A stretch of 9,455 bases of DNA from JANQRV01 sp964533785 (GCA_964533785.1 CAZHNG010000267.1:1-9455); one strand, 5' to 3'. Positions 1-7,624 are shown, counted from the first letter of the stretch. Numbers and translations are program-made. Notes: a model not told the origin generated them from the letters alone.

Positions 1-1311
1 GAGGTGCTTAGCGGCCCTACCGTTTGGATGGATGGCTTTGCTACTCACCCCGATGTGATCGCTGTTTCAGCCAGCACCAGTCTTAACAAAAAATCATTTT
101 ACAGTTCTTGGGGAAAAGAAATTTCTGTTTGTGCACCGAGTAATAATGGACATCCCGGGATCGGTACCTCTCCGACCTATCCGTTTATCAGGGGAAGTTT
201 TCCCGGCAGGGGGATTTTGACAACTGACCGGGTAGGTCCCGTTGGGTATTCCAGCGCTGATTATACCAACAATTTTGGTGGTACTTCTAGCGCCTGCCCA
301 CTTGCAGCAGGAGTTGCGGCTTTGGTGCTTTCGGCAAACCCAGACCTAACAGCTGCTGAGGTAAAGAAAATCCTGGAATCCACGGCTGATAAGATCATAG
401 ATGATTCGACCGACCCTCAGCTCGGAAATGCCTTCGGCAATTATGATGAAAACGGTCACTCCCAATGGTTCGGTTACGGTAAAGTGAATGCCTTCAAAGC
501 TGTTCAGGAAGCACAACGCCGGCTATCGGGTATTGAGAAACCCTCCGAAATCGTTCAAGCTAATTCCTCTCCCAATATAGCGATACCTGATAATGATGTG
601 CGGGGCATCAGCGACCAAATCACCATTGCCAGAAAAGGAACTTTAGAAGATATCCAGTTGAAGTTGGATATTTCCCACACCTATATCGGAGATTTGGTTG
701 TTGAGTTGATCGCTCCTTCGGGGAAAAGCGTATTGCTCCATAACCGCAACGGAGGAAGTGCCGACGACCTTCGTGAAACTTACACCATCGAAAAGTTCGC
801 CAATCTAAAAGCCTTAGTCGGAGAATTGGTGGAAGGTACCTGGCAACTCAATGTTTGGGACGCTGCCAATCTCGATACCGGCATACTCAACTTCTGGGAA
901 GTCGCTATCGAAATGCAACCTTCTGCAGCTATTACAATTGCGGAACAACCAGGCCTTCTCATTCCGGATGCAGACCCCGGTGGCATCCAACGCACTCTAA
1001 ATTTTAACCGGGAAGGTACTATTAACGATATTAAAGTATCTGTGGACATAACCCATACTTTTATCTCCGACCTCATCGTTACCTTGGTAACACCTTCCGG
1101 AAAAGAAATTTCTTTACACGAAAGAGAGGGGGGAAGTACCGATAACATACTTGCCACCTATTCCGGCAAAGACCATGCTGATCTCAAAAACTTGCTTGGA
1201 GAACAAGCGAATGGAGACTGGGTGTTAAGCGTAAAAGATATGGTCGCCAGAGATACCGGAAAATTAAACGCCTGGGGAATTGAAATAGAATTGACGGAAA
1301 CAGAAGAATAA
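1..1311 (+). CDS. Subtilisin-like S8 serine protease, C-terminal part, with two P-domains (5' truncated)
   Basis: This is the C-terminal part of a secreted subtilase that cleaves proteins outside the cytoplasm. The frame is open from base 1, so the true start, signal peptide and catalytic Asp and His lie upstream; the GTG at 4 is only the first possible start in view. Numbering from that GTG, the nucleophile motif G-T-S-S-A-C-P is at residues 93-99, with catalytic Ser95 at bases 286-288. It is preceded by the family segment HPDVIAVSAS. Two P/Homo-B beta-sandwich domains follow, at about 190-304 (HTYIGDL, DTGILNFW) and 318-430 (HTFISDL, DTGKLNAW). P-domains usually stabilise or assist the catalytic domain. 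The protein stops five residues after the second P-domain, so no type IX secretion sorting domain is visible. It converges on the metalloprotease gene 12 bases away. The family call is secure; the substrate is unknown. Confidence 0.93.
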   Translation, partial: EVLSGPTVWMDGFATHPDVIAVSASTSLNKKSFYSSWGKEISVCAPSNNGHPGIGTSPTYPFIRGSFPGRGILTTDRVGPVGYSSADYTNNFGGTSSACPLAAGVAALVLSANPDLTAAEVKKILESTADKIIDDSTDPQLGNAFGNYDENGHSQWFGYGKVNAFKAVQEAQRRLSGIEKPSEIVQANSSPNIAIPDNDVRGISDQITIARKGTLEDIQLKLDISHTYIGDLVVELIAPSGKSVLLHNRNGGSADDLRETYTIEKFANLKALVGELVEGTWQLNVWDAANLDTGILNFWEVAIEMQPSAAITIAEQPGLLIPDADPGGIQRTLNFNREGTINDIKVSVDITHTFISDLIVTLVTPSGKEISLHEREGGSTDNILATYSGKDHADLKNLLGEQANGDWVLSVKDMVARDTGKLNAWGIEIELTETEE

Positions 1312-1323
1312 TGGTAGTTTTGA

Positions 1324-3801
1324 TCAATGTCTCCATCCACATCCAATCGGTGACCCATCAGGCATTTCCGGTGTCGGCGGCAGTTTAAATTCAGAAGGCT
1401 CATTCTTGAAGCGATTGATCTGTTCAAGCAAATAAGACAAGTGAGCGATCAAGGAGGGATCCGCTCCCCGTTCTCCAATCCTCAAACTGTTATCGTTCTT
1501 TTTGATGATGTCAGTGATAAATTTCTCTTGTTCGTTAATATGATATAGTGCAACAGCGGATACCTGCCTCATAATATTTTCATCTCCCGCCAAATTCAGT
1601 AACTGGTTGAACAAAAGCTTCTCAACGACCCGGCTTACCTCCAAATGGTAATTCGAAGCGTTACTCAAACCCGACCGTGTACCACTGATAACACTGCCGA
1701 TAAAGTCAACCAAGGAAATATGGCTTTTATCGATAGAGTGTTGTTCGACGATCCTCGCCAGGCGGGCGGGATTTAGTAAAAAGCTAATGGTATGCTGAGC
1801 AGAAGTCTCCGCAGCAGCCAAAGGATCAAAGGTAACGCCAGTATGGCCTTTAAATTGCTCTTTCACTTGTTCGTAACCAATGGGTTGCGGGGGAATAAAC
1901 CGGATAACTCTTTCGGGAACGGCGAGAAACTCCGGTTTTAAGGTATTGATCAAACGCTCAATAGCTTCGCGCTGTATTTGAGGATCTACTACTTTATTAG
2001 GTACTTTTCCGTCCCCCCTGACTGCATAGCTGTATTCTACCCCTCCCACTATTTTGGCAACCGCTTCTATTTGATAACGGTGCATAAAATAGACCGGCAC
2101 CAGTACATCTTCAAGTGCGCTCATCGGCATGCCTTCCGGGATGTTTTTCTCGTTGAAGTTTTTCAATGCTGTAGCCCGCAGGGCGGTAAGTCTTTCCAAT
2201 TCATTAATAGGAGATTCACCATTATCCCATAAATGAGCATTTGGATGTGCACCATAAATGGGGCGTGCCCCCTCATCGGAAATATAATTTAACCCCAGCT
2301 TATCATTTTCTTCCAGCAAATTTTTCAAATTGACGGCTTCATCTTCATTTTCGTTAAATTGAGCGTAGCCATAAATAATGGCGCGCCGGTCCCATTCTCC
2401 GATGCCCGTTGTATAAGCCTGCTCGAAACTAATCGACCCGTTTTCCTGCACTACAAAAGGGTGCGGATAGTCCATTACGGAAGCTCTTTCATTCACGCTT
2501 GAGGCGAAATTATGCGCAAGCCCTAAAGTATGTCCTACTTCATGTGCTGACAATTGCCTTAACCGGGCTAGGGCCATTGCTTTAATCCTGGGGTCGGGAG
2601 TTGCTCCGTTCTCATATGCATCGACTAAGCCTTGTGCAATAAGAAAATCTTGCCTTACCCGCAATGATCCCAACAGGACATTGCCTTTAATAATTTCGCC
2701 CGTCCGTGGATCCGTTACGCTTGTTCCGTAGGACCAGCCACGCGATGCACGGTGTACCCAATGAATAACGTTGTACCTGATATCCATTGGGTCGGCATTA
2801 AGCGGTAATACTTTTACCTGGAAGGCATTTTTAAACCCGGCAGCTTCGAAAGCTTCGTTCCACCAGCCAGCTCCTTCCATCAAAGCGGTTTTTACTGGCT
2901 CAGGAACGCCTCTGTCTAAATAATAAATGATCGGGCTAACCGGCTCGCTTACGGCTGCATCGGGGTTTTTCTTCTCCAGCCGGTGCCGGGTAATGTATCG
3001 TTTGACAACTGACTCTTCCAATGGAGCGGCGTAATCGTAGTAAGACATGGGGAAATAGCCACAACGGGGGTCGAATTTCCTGGGTTTATAGCCATCATCC
3101 GGCAATTTGACCAGCGAATAATGTTGGCGTACGGTAACCAAGCTTGGTGTGGGTGAAACGGAGCGTATCCATTCTCCTTTGGCTTCGCCGGCAAAGGTTA
3201 ACGTGATCTCTAATTCGGAATTATTTGGAAAGTTCTTAGTACGCTCCAGGTAAACGGCACTGCGGGAACGGTCTAATATGTAGTTTCCCTGGTCTTTACG
3301 GCTCAGTTGTGCGGCAACACCGTGTAAATCCGTCATTAAAAAAGGAGTGAAGTCAACTAATGCGCGGCCGTCTTGTTCTGCTTCGACTCTGAAACCCATT
3401 AATATGGATTGGGCAAAGGCATCTTCAACTGCCCTTCGTTCATCCGGATTATCACTTTCTGCCCTATATTTGTAATTGACTTCTTTCAGAAATACACGAG
3501 GGCCGATCCTTTCAAACAGAACTATTCGGGTATCTCCCAGCTGCGACCGATCAAGGCCAATATCATTTGAGCCCACTCCTGCGGATAAAGAATTGATCAG
3601 CAAGAATTCCTCATTGAATTTATCAATTTCTAACCAAATTTTTCCCTGTTTCACATCCCAATAGAAATTGAAAAATCCTTTGTAGGGTTTGGTTCGATTT
3701 ACTTTGGCGGAAATATAACCTTGGGCGAGGCACCATTGAAAACTCATGACCAAGACCATTAAGGATAGGATAGTCTTGAAAATCGGTGTTGTCATTCTCA
3801 T
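1324..3801 (-). CDS. Secreted zinc-dependent metalloprotease (DUF5117 / DUF4953, EcxA-like)
   Basis: An 825-residue exported zinc protease. Residues 1-26 form a signal peptide (basic start, hydrophobic stretch, cut near CLA|QG). The N-terminal half has the DUF5117 character, including GVGSNDIGLDRSQLGDTR near residue 75. The catalytic part, known as DUF4953 or the EcxA zinc-binding domain, has the metzincin-type motif H-E-V-G-H-T-L-G-L-A-H with His420, Glu421, His424 and His430. A Met-turn follows at S-V-M-D-Y (Met443). All active-site residues are present, so it should be active. The C-terminal region to GCGWRH is family-like and full length. ATG at 3799-3801 is chosen; a second ATG two codons on would also fit. 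A TAnnTTTG promoter lies about 34 bases upstream. The gene appears monocistronic and ends convergently with the S8 protease, suggesting both act on external protein, though co-regulation is not shown. Confidence 0.94.
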   Translation of the reverse strand: MRMTTPIFKTILSLMVLVMSFQWCLAQGYISAKVNRTKPYKGFFNFYWDVKQGKIWLEIDKFNEEFLLINSLSAGVGSNDIGLDRSQLGDTRIVLFERIGPRVFLKEVNYKYRAESDNPDERRAVEDAFAQSILMGFRVEAEQDGRALVDFTPFLMTDLHGVAAQLSRKDQGNYILDRSRSAVYLERTKNFPNNSELEITLTFAGEAKGEWIRSVSPTPSLVTVRQHYSLVKLPDDGYKPRKFDPRCGYFPMSYYDYAAPLEESVVKRYITRHRLEKKNPDAAVSEPVSPIIYYLDRGVPEPVKTALMEGAGWWNEAFEAAGFKNAFQVKVLPLNADPMDIRYNVIHWVHRASRGWSYGTSVTDPRTGEIIKGNVLLGSLRVRQDFLIAQGLVDAYENGATPDPRIKAMALARLRQLSAHEVGHTLGLAHNFASSVNERASVMDYPHPFVVQENGSISFEQAYTTGIGEWDRRAIIYGYAQFNENEDEAVNLKNLLEENDKLGLNYISDEGARPIYGAHPNAHLWDNGESPINELERLTALRATALKNFNEKNIPEGMPMSALEDVLVPVYFMHRYQIEAVAKIVGGVEYSYAVRGDGKVPNKVVDPQIQREAIERLINTLKPEFLAVPERVIRFIPPQPIGYEQVKEQFKGHTGVTFDPLAAAETSAQHTISFLLNPARLARIVEQHSIDKSHISLVDFIGSVISGTRSGLSNASNYHLEVSRVVEKLLFNQLLNLAGDENIMRQVSAVALYHINEQEKFITDIIKKNDNSLRIGERGADPSLIAHLSYLLEQINRFKNEPSEFKLPPTPEMPDGSPIGCGWRH

Positions 3802-3834
3802 AATACATCAGTGTTTTCTGCAAAATTTGATTGT

Positions 3835-3864
3835 CAAATATAACCGCAATACCTAACAGTTAAA
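3835..3864 (-). promoter_or_regulatory. Bacteroidota-type promoter of the metalloprotease gene
   Basis: Read on the minus strand, TATATTTG (3842 to 3835) matches the Bacteroidota -7 consensus TAnnTTTG exactly. TTTA (3864 to 3861) lies 18 bases upstream, a 3-of-4 match to the -33 element TTTG near its usual spacing. Transcription would begin a few bases after the box, giving a leader of roughly 25-30 bases before the ATG at 3801. A second, weaker AAATTTTG lies closer to the gene. Confidence 0.45.
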
Positions 3865-3877
3865 CGATTTTTTGTAG

Positions 3878-3913
3878 CCTGGTCAGCAATCAGGGGATTA
3901 ACTTTGACCAAGG
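3878..3913. repeat. Imperfect hairpin upstream of the metalloprotease promoter
   Basis: CCTGGTCA (3878-3885) pairs with TGACCAAGG (3905-3913) as an 8-bp stem with one bulged A, around a 19-base loop. There is no T-tract after it on either strand, so it is not a clear intrinsic terminator. It could be a regulatory site for the metalloprotease, or the weak end of the ruvC-side transcript. The rest of 3802-3973 shows nothing else recognisable. Confidence 0.25.
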
Positions 3914-3973
3914 ACTTCATTTACCGGATAAAGTCTTTTAGTCTTCCGTTGTTTTTGCAAATGGCCAGAAAAC

Positions 3974-4234
3974 TTAAACGGGATAATTCAATTTATTCTT
4001 ATTGTTCCCGGCGTAAGGAACATCAAAAATACAGCTAAATGTTTCTTTATCCCAACAAGTCCGATATCGTTTTACCTTTTGATCTTTCTCCTGTGCTCCT
4101 TGACTTTTGCAGAGCGGTAAAAGGCCGATGTATAAATCTGTTTGAAAGGGGTATACGGAAGATATTGTCCAGGGATGCAAAATTGAAGTGAAGATTAAGG
4201 TCAACCTTATAAGCAGCGTAAAATAATACGACAT
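3974..4234 (-). CDS. Possible small exported or membrane protein (86 residues), unrecognised
   Basis: I do not recognise this ORF. It starts at an ATG 18 bases downstream of the ruvC stop on the same strand, so it could be read from the same transcript. The first ~20 residues are hydrophobic with one arginine (YYFTLLIRLTLIFTSIL), like a signal peptide or membrane segment. The rest is polar with three cysteines (Cys42, and two in the segment TCWDKETFSC). Codon choice is not obviously non-coding, and it fills the larger part of an otherwise empty spacer. It has no Shine-Dalgarno, but neither do its neighbours. It could equally be a chance ORF; homologues at this position in related genomes would be needed to accept it. 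Confidence 0.28.
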   Translation of the reverse strand: MSYYFTLLIRLTLIFTSILHPWTISSVYPFQTDLYIGLLPLCKSQGAQEKDQKVKRYRTCWDKETFSCIFDVPYAGNNKNKLNYPV

Positions 4235-4252
4235 AATTATTTCAAGGCAATA

Positions 4253-4813
4253 TCATTTCACCCGGTCGCGGTTATCCTTCAAAAAATTTTCCCAGTTATT
4301 ATATTTTTTTGACGAAGAGAAAAGACTTTGCGATTGGTAGTGATGACAAATGGCGGTAGCGAGTGCATCAGTGGCATCATCCACGTAGTCATCAAGTTTG
4401 ACTTTGAGAATATTTTCCAGCATAGCCGCTACTTGCTCTTTGGTAGCATTGCCGTTGCCCGTAATAGATTGTTTGATTTTCTTTGGGGAATACTCGGTAA
4501 TCGCTACATCGTGCATCATTCCCGCTGCCATAGCAACACCTTGAGCACGCCCCAACTTTAACATGGACTGGACGTTTTTTCCGTAAAAAGGGGCTTCAAT
4601 AGCCATTTCCCTGGGCCCGTAATTTTGGATCAAACGCTGTAATCTTTGGTATATTTGCTGTAACCTTAAGTAGTGGTTATCATATTTTTTCAAATGAACA
4701 ACCCCTATCTCCAGGATACCAATTTGTTTGGCCGTTGCCTCAATAATTGCAAAGCCGAGCACTACTGTGCCGGGATCAACCCCTAATAACCGAACCCTTT
4801 TCTCTTCCTTCAA
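4253..4813 (-). CDS. ruvC: Crossover junction endodeoxyribonuclease RuvC
   Basis: RuvC is the dimeric, Mg-dependent endonuclease that cuts Holliday junctions symmetrically, working with the RuvAB branch-migration motor in the cytoplasm during recombinational repair. At 186 residues it is slightly longer than usual (~170) because of a polar C-terminal tail. The four acidic catalytic residues are visible: Asp13 in GVDPGT, Glu73 in AIEAPFYGKN, and Asp146 and Asp149 in DDATDALATAICHH. The family segment SMLKLGRAQG and the motif GNGNATKEQVAAML are also intact. The start is odd: the upstream in-frame stop is at 4829-4831 and no ATG or GTG lies between it and the essential VDPG motif. That leaves TTG at 4811-4813 as the only common start codon (ATT at 4817-4819 is possible). 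No Shine-Dalgarno is visible. ruvA and ruvB are not in the window. Confidence 0.95.
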   Translation of the reverse strand: MKEEKRVRLLGVDPGTVVLGFAIIEATAKQIGILEIGVVHLKKYDNHYLRLQQIYQRLQRLIQNYGPREMAIEAPFYGKNVQSMLKLGRAQGVAMAAGMMHDVAITEYSPKKIKQSITGNGNATKEQVAAMLENILKVKLDDYVDDATDALATAICHHYQSQSLFSSSKKYNNWENFLKDNRDRVK

Positions 4814-4880
4814 TTGAATTTGTTTATTTTACCAACAAGTTAAATGATTAATTTTAAATAACGGAAAAAATGGAATGTAA

Positions 4881-4911
4881 TTTGTACTTAAAGTCCCAAA
4901 TCAGGTACAAA
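4881..4911. repeat. Inverted repeat TTTGTAC-N17-GTACAAA upstream of ruvC
   Basis: TTTGTAC (4881-4887) and GTACAAA (4905-4911) form a perfect 7-bp inverted repeat around 17 bases, about 70 bases upstream of the ruvC start. It could be an operator or a weak RNA hairpin; there is no T-tract suited to termination. A match of this size can occur by chance in AT-rich spacer DNA. Confidence 0.25.
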
Positions 4912-4944
4912 AACCTAAATACTCCACCCCCGACCCACACCTCT

Positions 4945-5089
4945 AAACTCGTCTAACTCGCAACCCGTTACCCCCGTTTATATTGGTCATGCGGTTATTT
5001 GGTTAGATTAACTAACAGCATTGGAACAACTCATTAAACCCGTTGAAATCGTCTAATCCGTTCAAACCCGCAACCCGTTAAACTCGTTT
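4945..5089. repeat. Two blocks of a degenerate 9-base tandem repeat (about AACCCGTTA)
   Basis: Block 1 (4945-4980) reads AAACTCGTCT, AACTCGC, AACCCGTTA, CCCCCGTTTA. Block 2 (5036-5089) reads AAACCCGTTG, AAATCGTCT, AATCCGTTC, AAACCCGC, AACCCGTTA, AACTCGTTT. Almost every unit begins with AA and carries a YCG(T/C) core, with a period of 8-10 bases. CGCAACCCGTTA is identical at 4959-4970 and 5069-5080, and TCGTCTAA at 4949-4956 and 5049-5056. The 55 bases between the blocks include a small palindrome, GTTAG-attaa-CTAAC (5002-5016). The array lies in the divergent spacer between ruvC and the flippase-like gene and runs into the latter's 5' leader. Its function is unknown. Confidence 0.6.
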
Positions 5090-5153
5090 CCAAACCACAA
5101 TAAACATCCAAATCCTGAAAAAAAAGCTGCTACATAAATGGGCCGATCCGCTT

Positions 5154-6110
5154 TTGAAATTTACCGTACTCACCGCGTTGACAATTGCCGTATACTTTAA
5201 GGTATTTCGACAGGAAAACATCTTTGAGATATGGGAAGGCTTTTTAGCTAACATAACCGAGCCCGAATCCTTTATATTCCTGTTGATCGTAATACTTCTG
5301 ATGCCGGTGAACTGGATGCTGGAAGCATTCAAATGGCAGCTTCTGACCAAAGTGTTCGTTCCCTTACCTTTTTATAAACTATTAAAAGCAGTGCTGGCGG
5401 GTGTTTCAATAAGTCTCTTTACGCCAAACAGAATAGGAGATTACGGAGGAAGAATGCTGATAGTGGGTCCAAGAAACAGTTGGGCGGCTTTTATGGCAGC
5501 GGTTGTAGGAAGTTTCAGCCAGATGCTGGTGTTGGTTTCAGTTGGTCTAATGGGTGCTATCTATGTCGGCACTTACTTATTTCACTGGGGGTTCAGAACT
5601 TATTTGAGTTTTCTTGCCGGAGTTGGTCTAATATTATTGATCATGTTTGGGGTCTACTTTAATATTGCGATGGTGCTTAGGTTGGAACGCTATTTTACCG
5701 GAAGAAAATGGCTATCAAAGTTATTTTCCAGGATTAAACTATTGGGGGAATACAACCGGGCGGTACTGGCTAAGGCTTTAGGTTTAGCGGCATTGCGGTA
5801 TTTCACCTATACGCTTCAGTATTATTGGATGCTAAAGTTTTATGGTGCTCACCTTCCCTTTTTTGAAGCTATGAGCGGCATTGCCGGCATTTTTTTGTTT
5901 CAAACCATTGTCCCTATGCCACCGGTTTTAGGATTAGTAGCGCGGGGAGAACTTGCACTGCTTATTTGGAACCATTTTGAAGTTAATGAAATTAGTATAC
6001 TAGGGGCAACTTTTAGTCTTTTTGTAATAAATCTTTGTTTGCCCGCGTTTGTTGGACTGATGTATATCGTTCGCACAAATTTTTTTAAACCAATACATAA
6101 TGAGCTATAA
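5154..6110 (+). CDS. LPG-synthase / flippase-like integral membrane protein (PF03706-type)
   Basis: A polytopic inner-membrane protein with about 7-8 hydrophobic segments over at least 318 residues. It matches the membrane domain shared by lysylphosphatidylglycerol synthase and related flippase-like proteins. The hallmark is T-P-N-R-I-G-D-Y-G-G-R near residue 90, and a later IVPMPPVLGLVARGE segment also fits. There is no soluble synthase domain, so it is more likely a lipid or glycolipid translocation or accessory factor than an aminoacyl-lipid synthase; the substrate is unknown. The start is uncertain: TTG at 5154-5156 is the only common start codon in frame, but coding-like sequence (KKKLLHKWADPLLK) continues upstream to the stop at 5079-5081 with no ATG, GTG or other TTG. 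Family members usually have such a basic stretch before the first membrane helix. Its end overlaps the next gene by 11 bases, implying translational coupling. Confidence 0.85.
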   Translation: MKFTVLTALTIAVYFKVFRQENIFEIWEGFLANITEPESFIFLLIVILLMPVNWMLEAFKWQLLTKVFVPLPFYKLLKAVLAGVSISLFTPNRIGDYGGRMLIVGPRNSWAAFMAAVVGSFSQMLVLVSVGLMGAIYVGTYLFHWGFRTYLSFLAGVGLILLIMFGVYFNIAMVLRLERYFTGRKWLSKLFSRIKLLGEYNRAVLAKALGLAALRYFTYTLQYYWMLKFYGAHLPFFEAMSGIAGIFLFQTIVPMPPVLGLVARGELALLIWNHFEVNEISILGATFSLFVINLCLPAFVGLMYIVRTNFFKPIHNEL

Positions 6111-6963
6111 ATCCCTTAGAACATACGGAATAATATGCGTCGCATTTTGTTTTATGGCGTTTCAATCCCCAAGCCAGGCGGTTGAAGAAATCAAGAATAG
6201 GACCGTTCCGGTTAACTCTTGCTCGATCGAAAATACAGCTTTTGTTCCCGGAGAAAAAATTGTATATAAAATTTACTACAATTGGAATTTCATATGGTTA
6301 GCAGCCGGTGAAGTGGTTTTTGAAGTGAGCGAAGAAGGGGATCAATACCATCTTTCAGCGGAAGGCCGTACCTACAAATCCTACGAATGGTTTTACAAGA
6401 TCAAAGATTATTACGATACTTATGTAGATAAGGAAACACTACTACCCAGCTTGTCCATTCGGGATATTAATGAGGGAAAATACAGGTTGTACGACGAAAT
6501 CTCTTTTGATCAAAGAAAAAGGAAAGCAGTTTCTTTGAGAGGAAGGTCAAAGGAGGAAGCTAAAATACAGCGCTATGATATAGAACCCTGCATGCACGAC
6601 CTGCTTTCCATATTGTATTATACCAGAAACCTGGATTTTAGTAATTTTAAGGAGGGTGACATCATTCCAATAAAATTATTTATGGATGAAGAAACCTGGC
6701 CATTAAACCTGGAATTCCGGGGCCGGGATGACAATAAAAAGATCAAGGGTAACGGCCGGTTCAAAACCATTAAATTCGGCCCGGAAGTAATAGAGGGGTA
6801 CTATTTCAAAAAAGATGCTGAAATGAACGTCTGGGTTTCGGATGATGAAAACAAGATCCCTTTGCTGATCGAATCGCCTGTTTCTGTAGGCTCGATTAAG
6901 GCGGTTATCAAAGAATATAATGGTCTGCGCCATGACCTAGGAGCTGAAGTAGAGAAGAAATAA
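6100..6963 (+). CDS. Exported DUF3108-family protein
   Basis: A 287-residue exported protein. Residues 1-27 form a signal peptide (SYKSLR, then a hydrophobic run to SPSQA). The body matches DUF3108: the opening F-V-P-G-E-K-I-V-Y-K-I-Y-Y-N, the W-L-A-A-G-E segment, and the alternating beta-rich pattern through SYEWFYKIKDYYDTYVD. Residues 190-287 continue the fold, with EGYYFKKDAEMNVWVSDDENKIPL and a final SIKAVIKEY strand. The family is predicted periplasmic or outer-membrane associated and its molecular function is unestablished. No lipobox is present. The ATG overlaps the upstream membrane-protein gene by 11 bases, and the DUF4230 gene follows after 25 bases, so the three are probably one transcript. 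That suggests a shared envelope role, which is inference. Confidence 0.87.
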   Translation: MSYKSLRTYGIICVAFCFMAFQSPSQAVEEIKNRTVPVNSCSIENTAFVPGEKIVYKIYYNWNFIWLAAGEVVFEVSEEGDQYHLSAEGRTYKSYEWFYKIKDYYDTYVDKETLLPSLSIRDINEGKYRLYDEISFDQRKRKAVSLRGRSKEEAKIQRYDIEPCMHDLLSILYYTRNLDFSNFKEGDIIPIKLFMDEETWPLNLEFRGRDDNKKIKGNGRFKTIKFGPEVIEGYYFKKDAEMNVWVSDDENKIPLLIESPVSVGSIKAVIKEYNGLRHDLGAEVEKK

Positions 6964-6988
6964 AATAATCGGGATTTAATTTTGATTA

Positions 6989-7624
6989 ATGAAGAAAATA
7001 TTGCTGCCAATCCTATTTGCGGGTTTCTTTTTCCTTGGGATATGGATAACCAACAAGTTCCTTAATCCAGGCGGGCCTAGAGAATACATAGAATCAGACA
7101 GTACGGTGATCCTTGAAAAAATTGATCAGGTTTGCAAGCTGGTGACCATTGAAGGAAACTTTGAAGAACGATACGATGAAAAAAATATCAAAGCGTTTAC
7201 CGTTTATTTGCCGCTCCCCAGCACCTGGGAATTTAGTAAATCGGCAAGGTTAAGAATCACCGGTACTGTACTTGTCGGTTACGATTTGGAGGAACTCGAA
7301 ATCACTGCGGATAGTACAGAAAGAATTATCGAATTAGCTAATTTTCCCGACCCTCAAATACTGGCTATCGATCACGAAGTTTTCTACGAAAATCTTAACG
7401 AAAGCTGGTTCAATAGTTTCGACGAAGAGGATTTTACGGCCCTTAATGCAAATGCTAAAAAGGTATTGGAACAAAAAGCAATTGAGAACCACTTGTTGGA
7501 AAAGGCCAGAGAAGAAGGCAACCAAATAATTGATGCTATCCGTTTTATGGCCAACTCTGCCGGTTGGGAAATAAGAATCGTAAAAAGAAAAAGTCCATTC
7601 CCCGCAACAGATCTTATAAACTGA
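6989..7624 (+). CDS. Membrane-anchored DUF4230-family protein
   Basis: A 211-residue protein with one N-terminal membrane anchor (residues 4-22, LLPILFAGFFFLGIWI) and a soluble domain that is probably outside the cytoplasm. The soluble part matches DUF4230: VILEKIDQVCKLVTIEGNF at about 40-58, the ITGTVLVGYDLEEL strand pair, and the later ANAKKVLEQKAIENHLLEKA helix ending in a short beta strand before the C-terminus. Length is normal for the family, whose function is unknown. It is the last gene of the three-gene unit. No T-tract terminator follows; the only structure just downstream is the palindrome at 7650-7667. The ATG is preceded by AT-rich sequence with no Shine-Dalgarno, as usual here. 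Confidence 0.88.
   Translation: MKKILLPILFAGFFFLGIWITNKFLNPGGPREYIESDSTVILEKIDQVCKLVTIEGNFEERYDEKNIKAFTVYLPLPSTWEFSKSARLRITGTVLVGYDLEELEITADSTERIIELANFPDPQILAIDHEVFYENLNESWFNSFDEEDFTALNANAKKVLEQKAIENHLLEKAREEGNQIIDAIRFMANSAGWEIRIVKRKSPFPATDLIN

Noticed and set aside
780..1157. 125-codon minus-strand ORF opposite the P-domain region
   Set aside because: It is antisense to well-supported P-domain coding sequence and has no recognisable domain; a shadow frame.
4070..4122. Inverted repeat TTTTACC / GGTAAAA
   Set aside because: A 7-bp AT-rich repeat with a 39-base loop inside a doubtful ORF; too weak and too far apart to call.
4945..5089. CRISPR array reading of the repeated AACCCGTT tract
   Set aside because: Units are 7-10 bases, degenerate and directly abutting, with no spacers of uniform length and no cas genes nearby.
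5138..5140. ATG upstream of the flippase-like gene as its start
   Set aside because: It is out of frame with the gene and its own frame closes after 20 codons.
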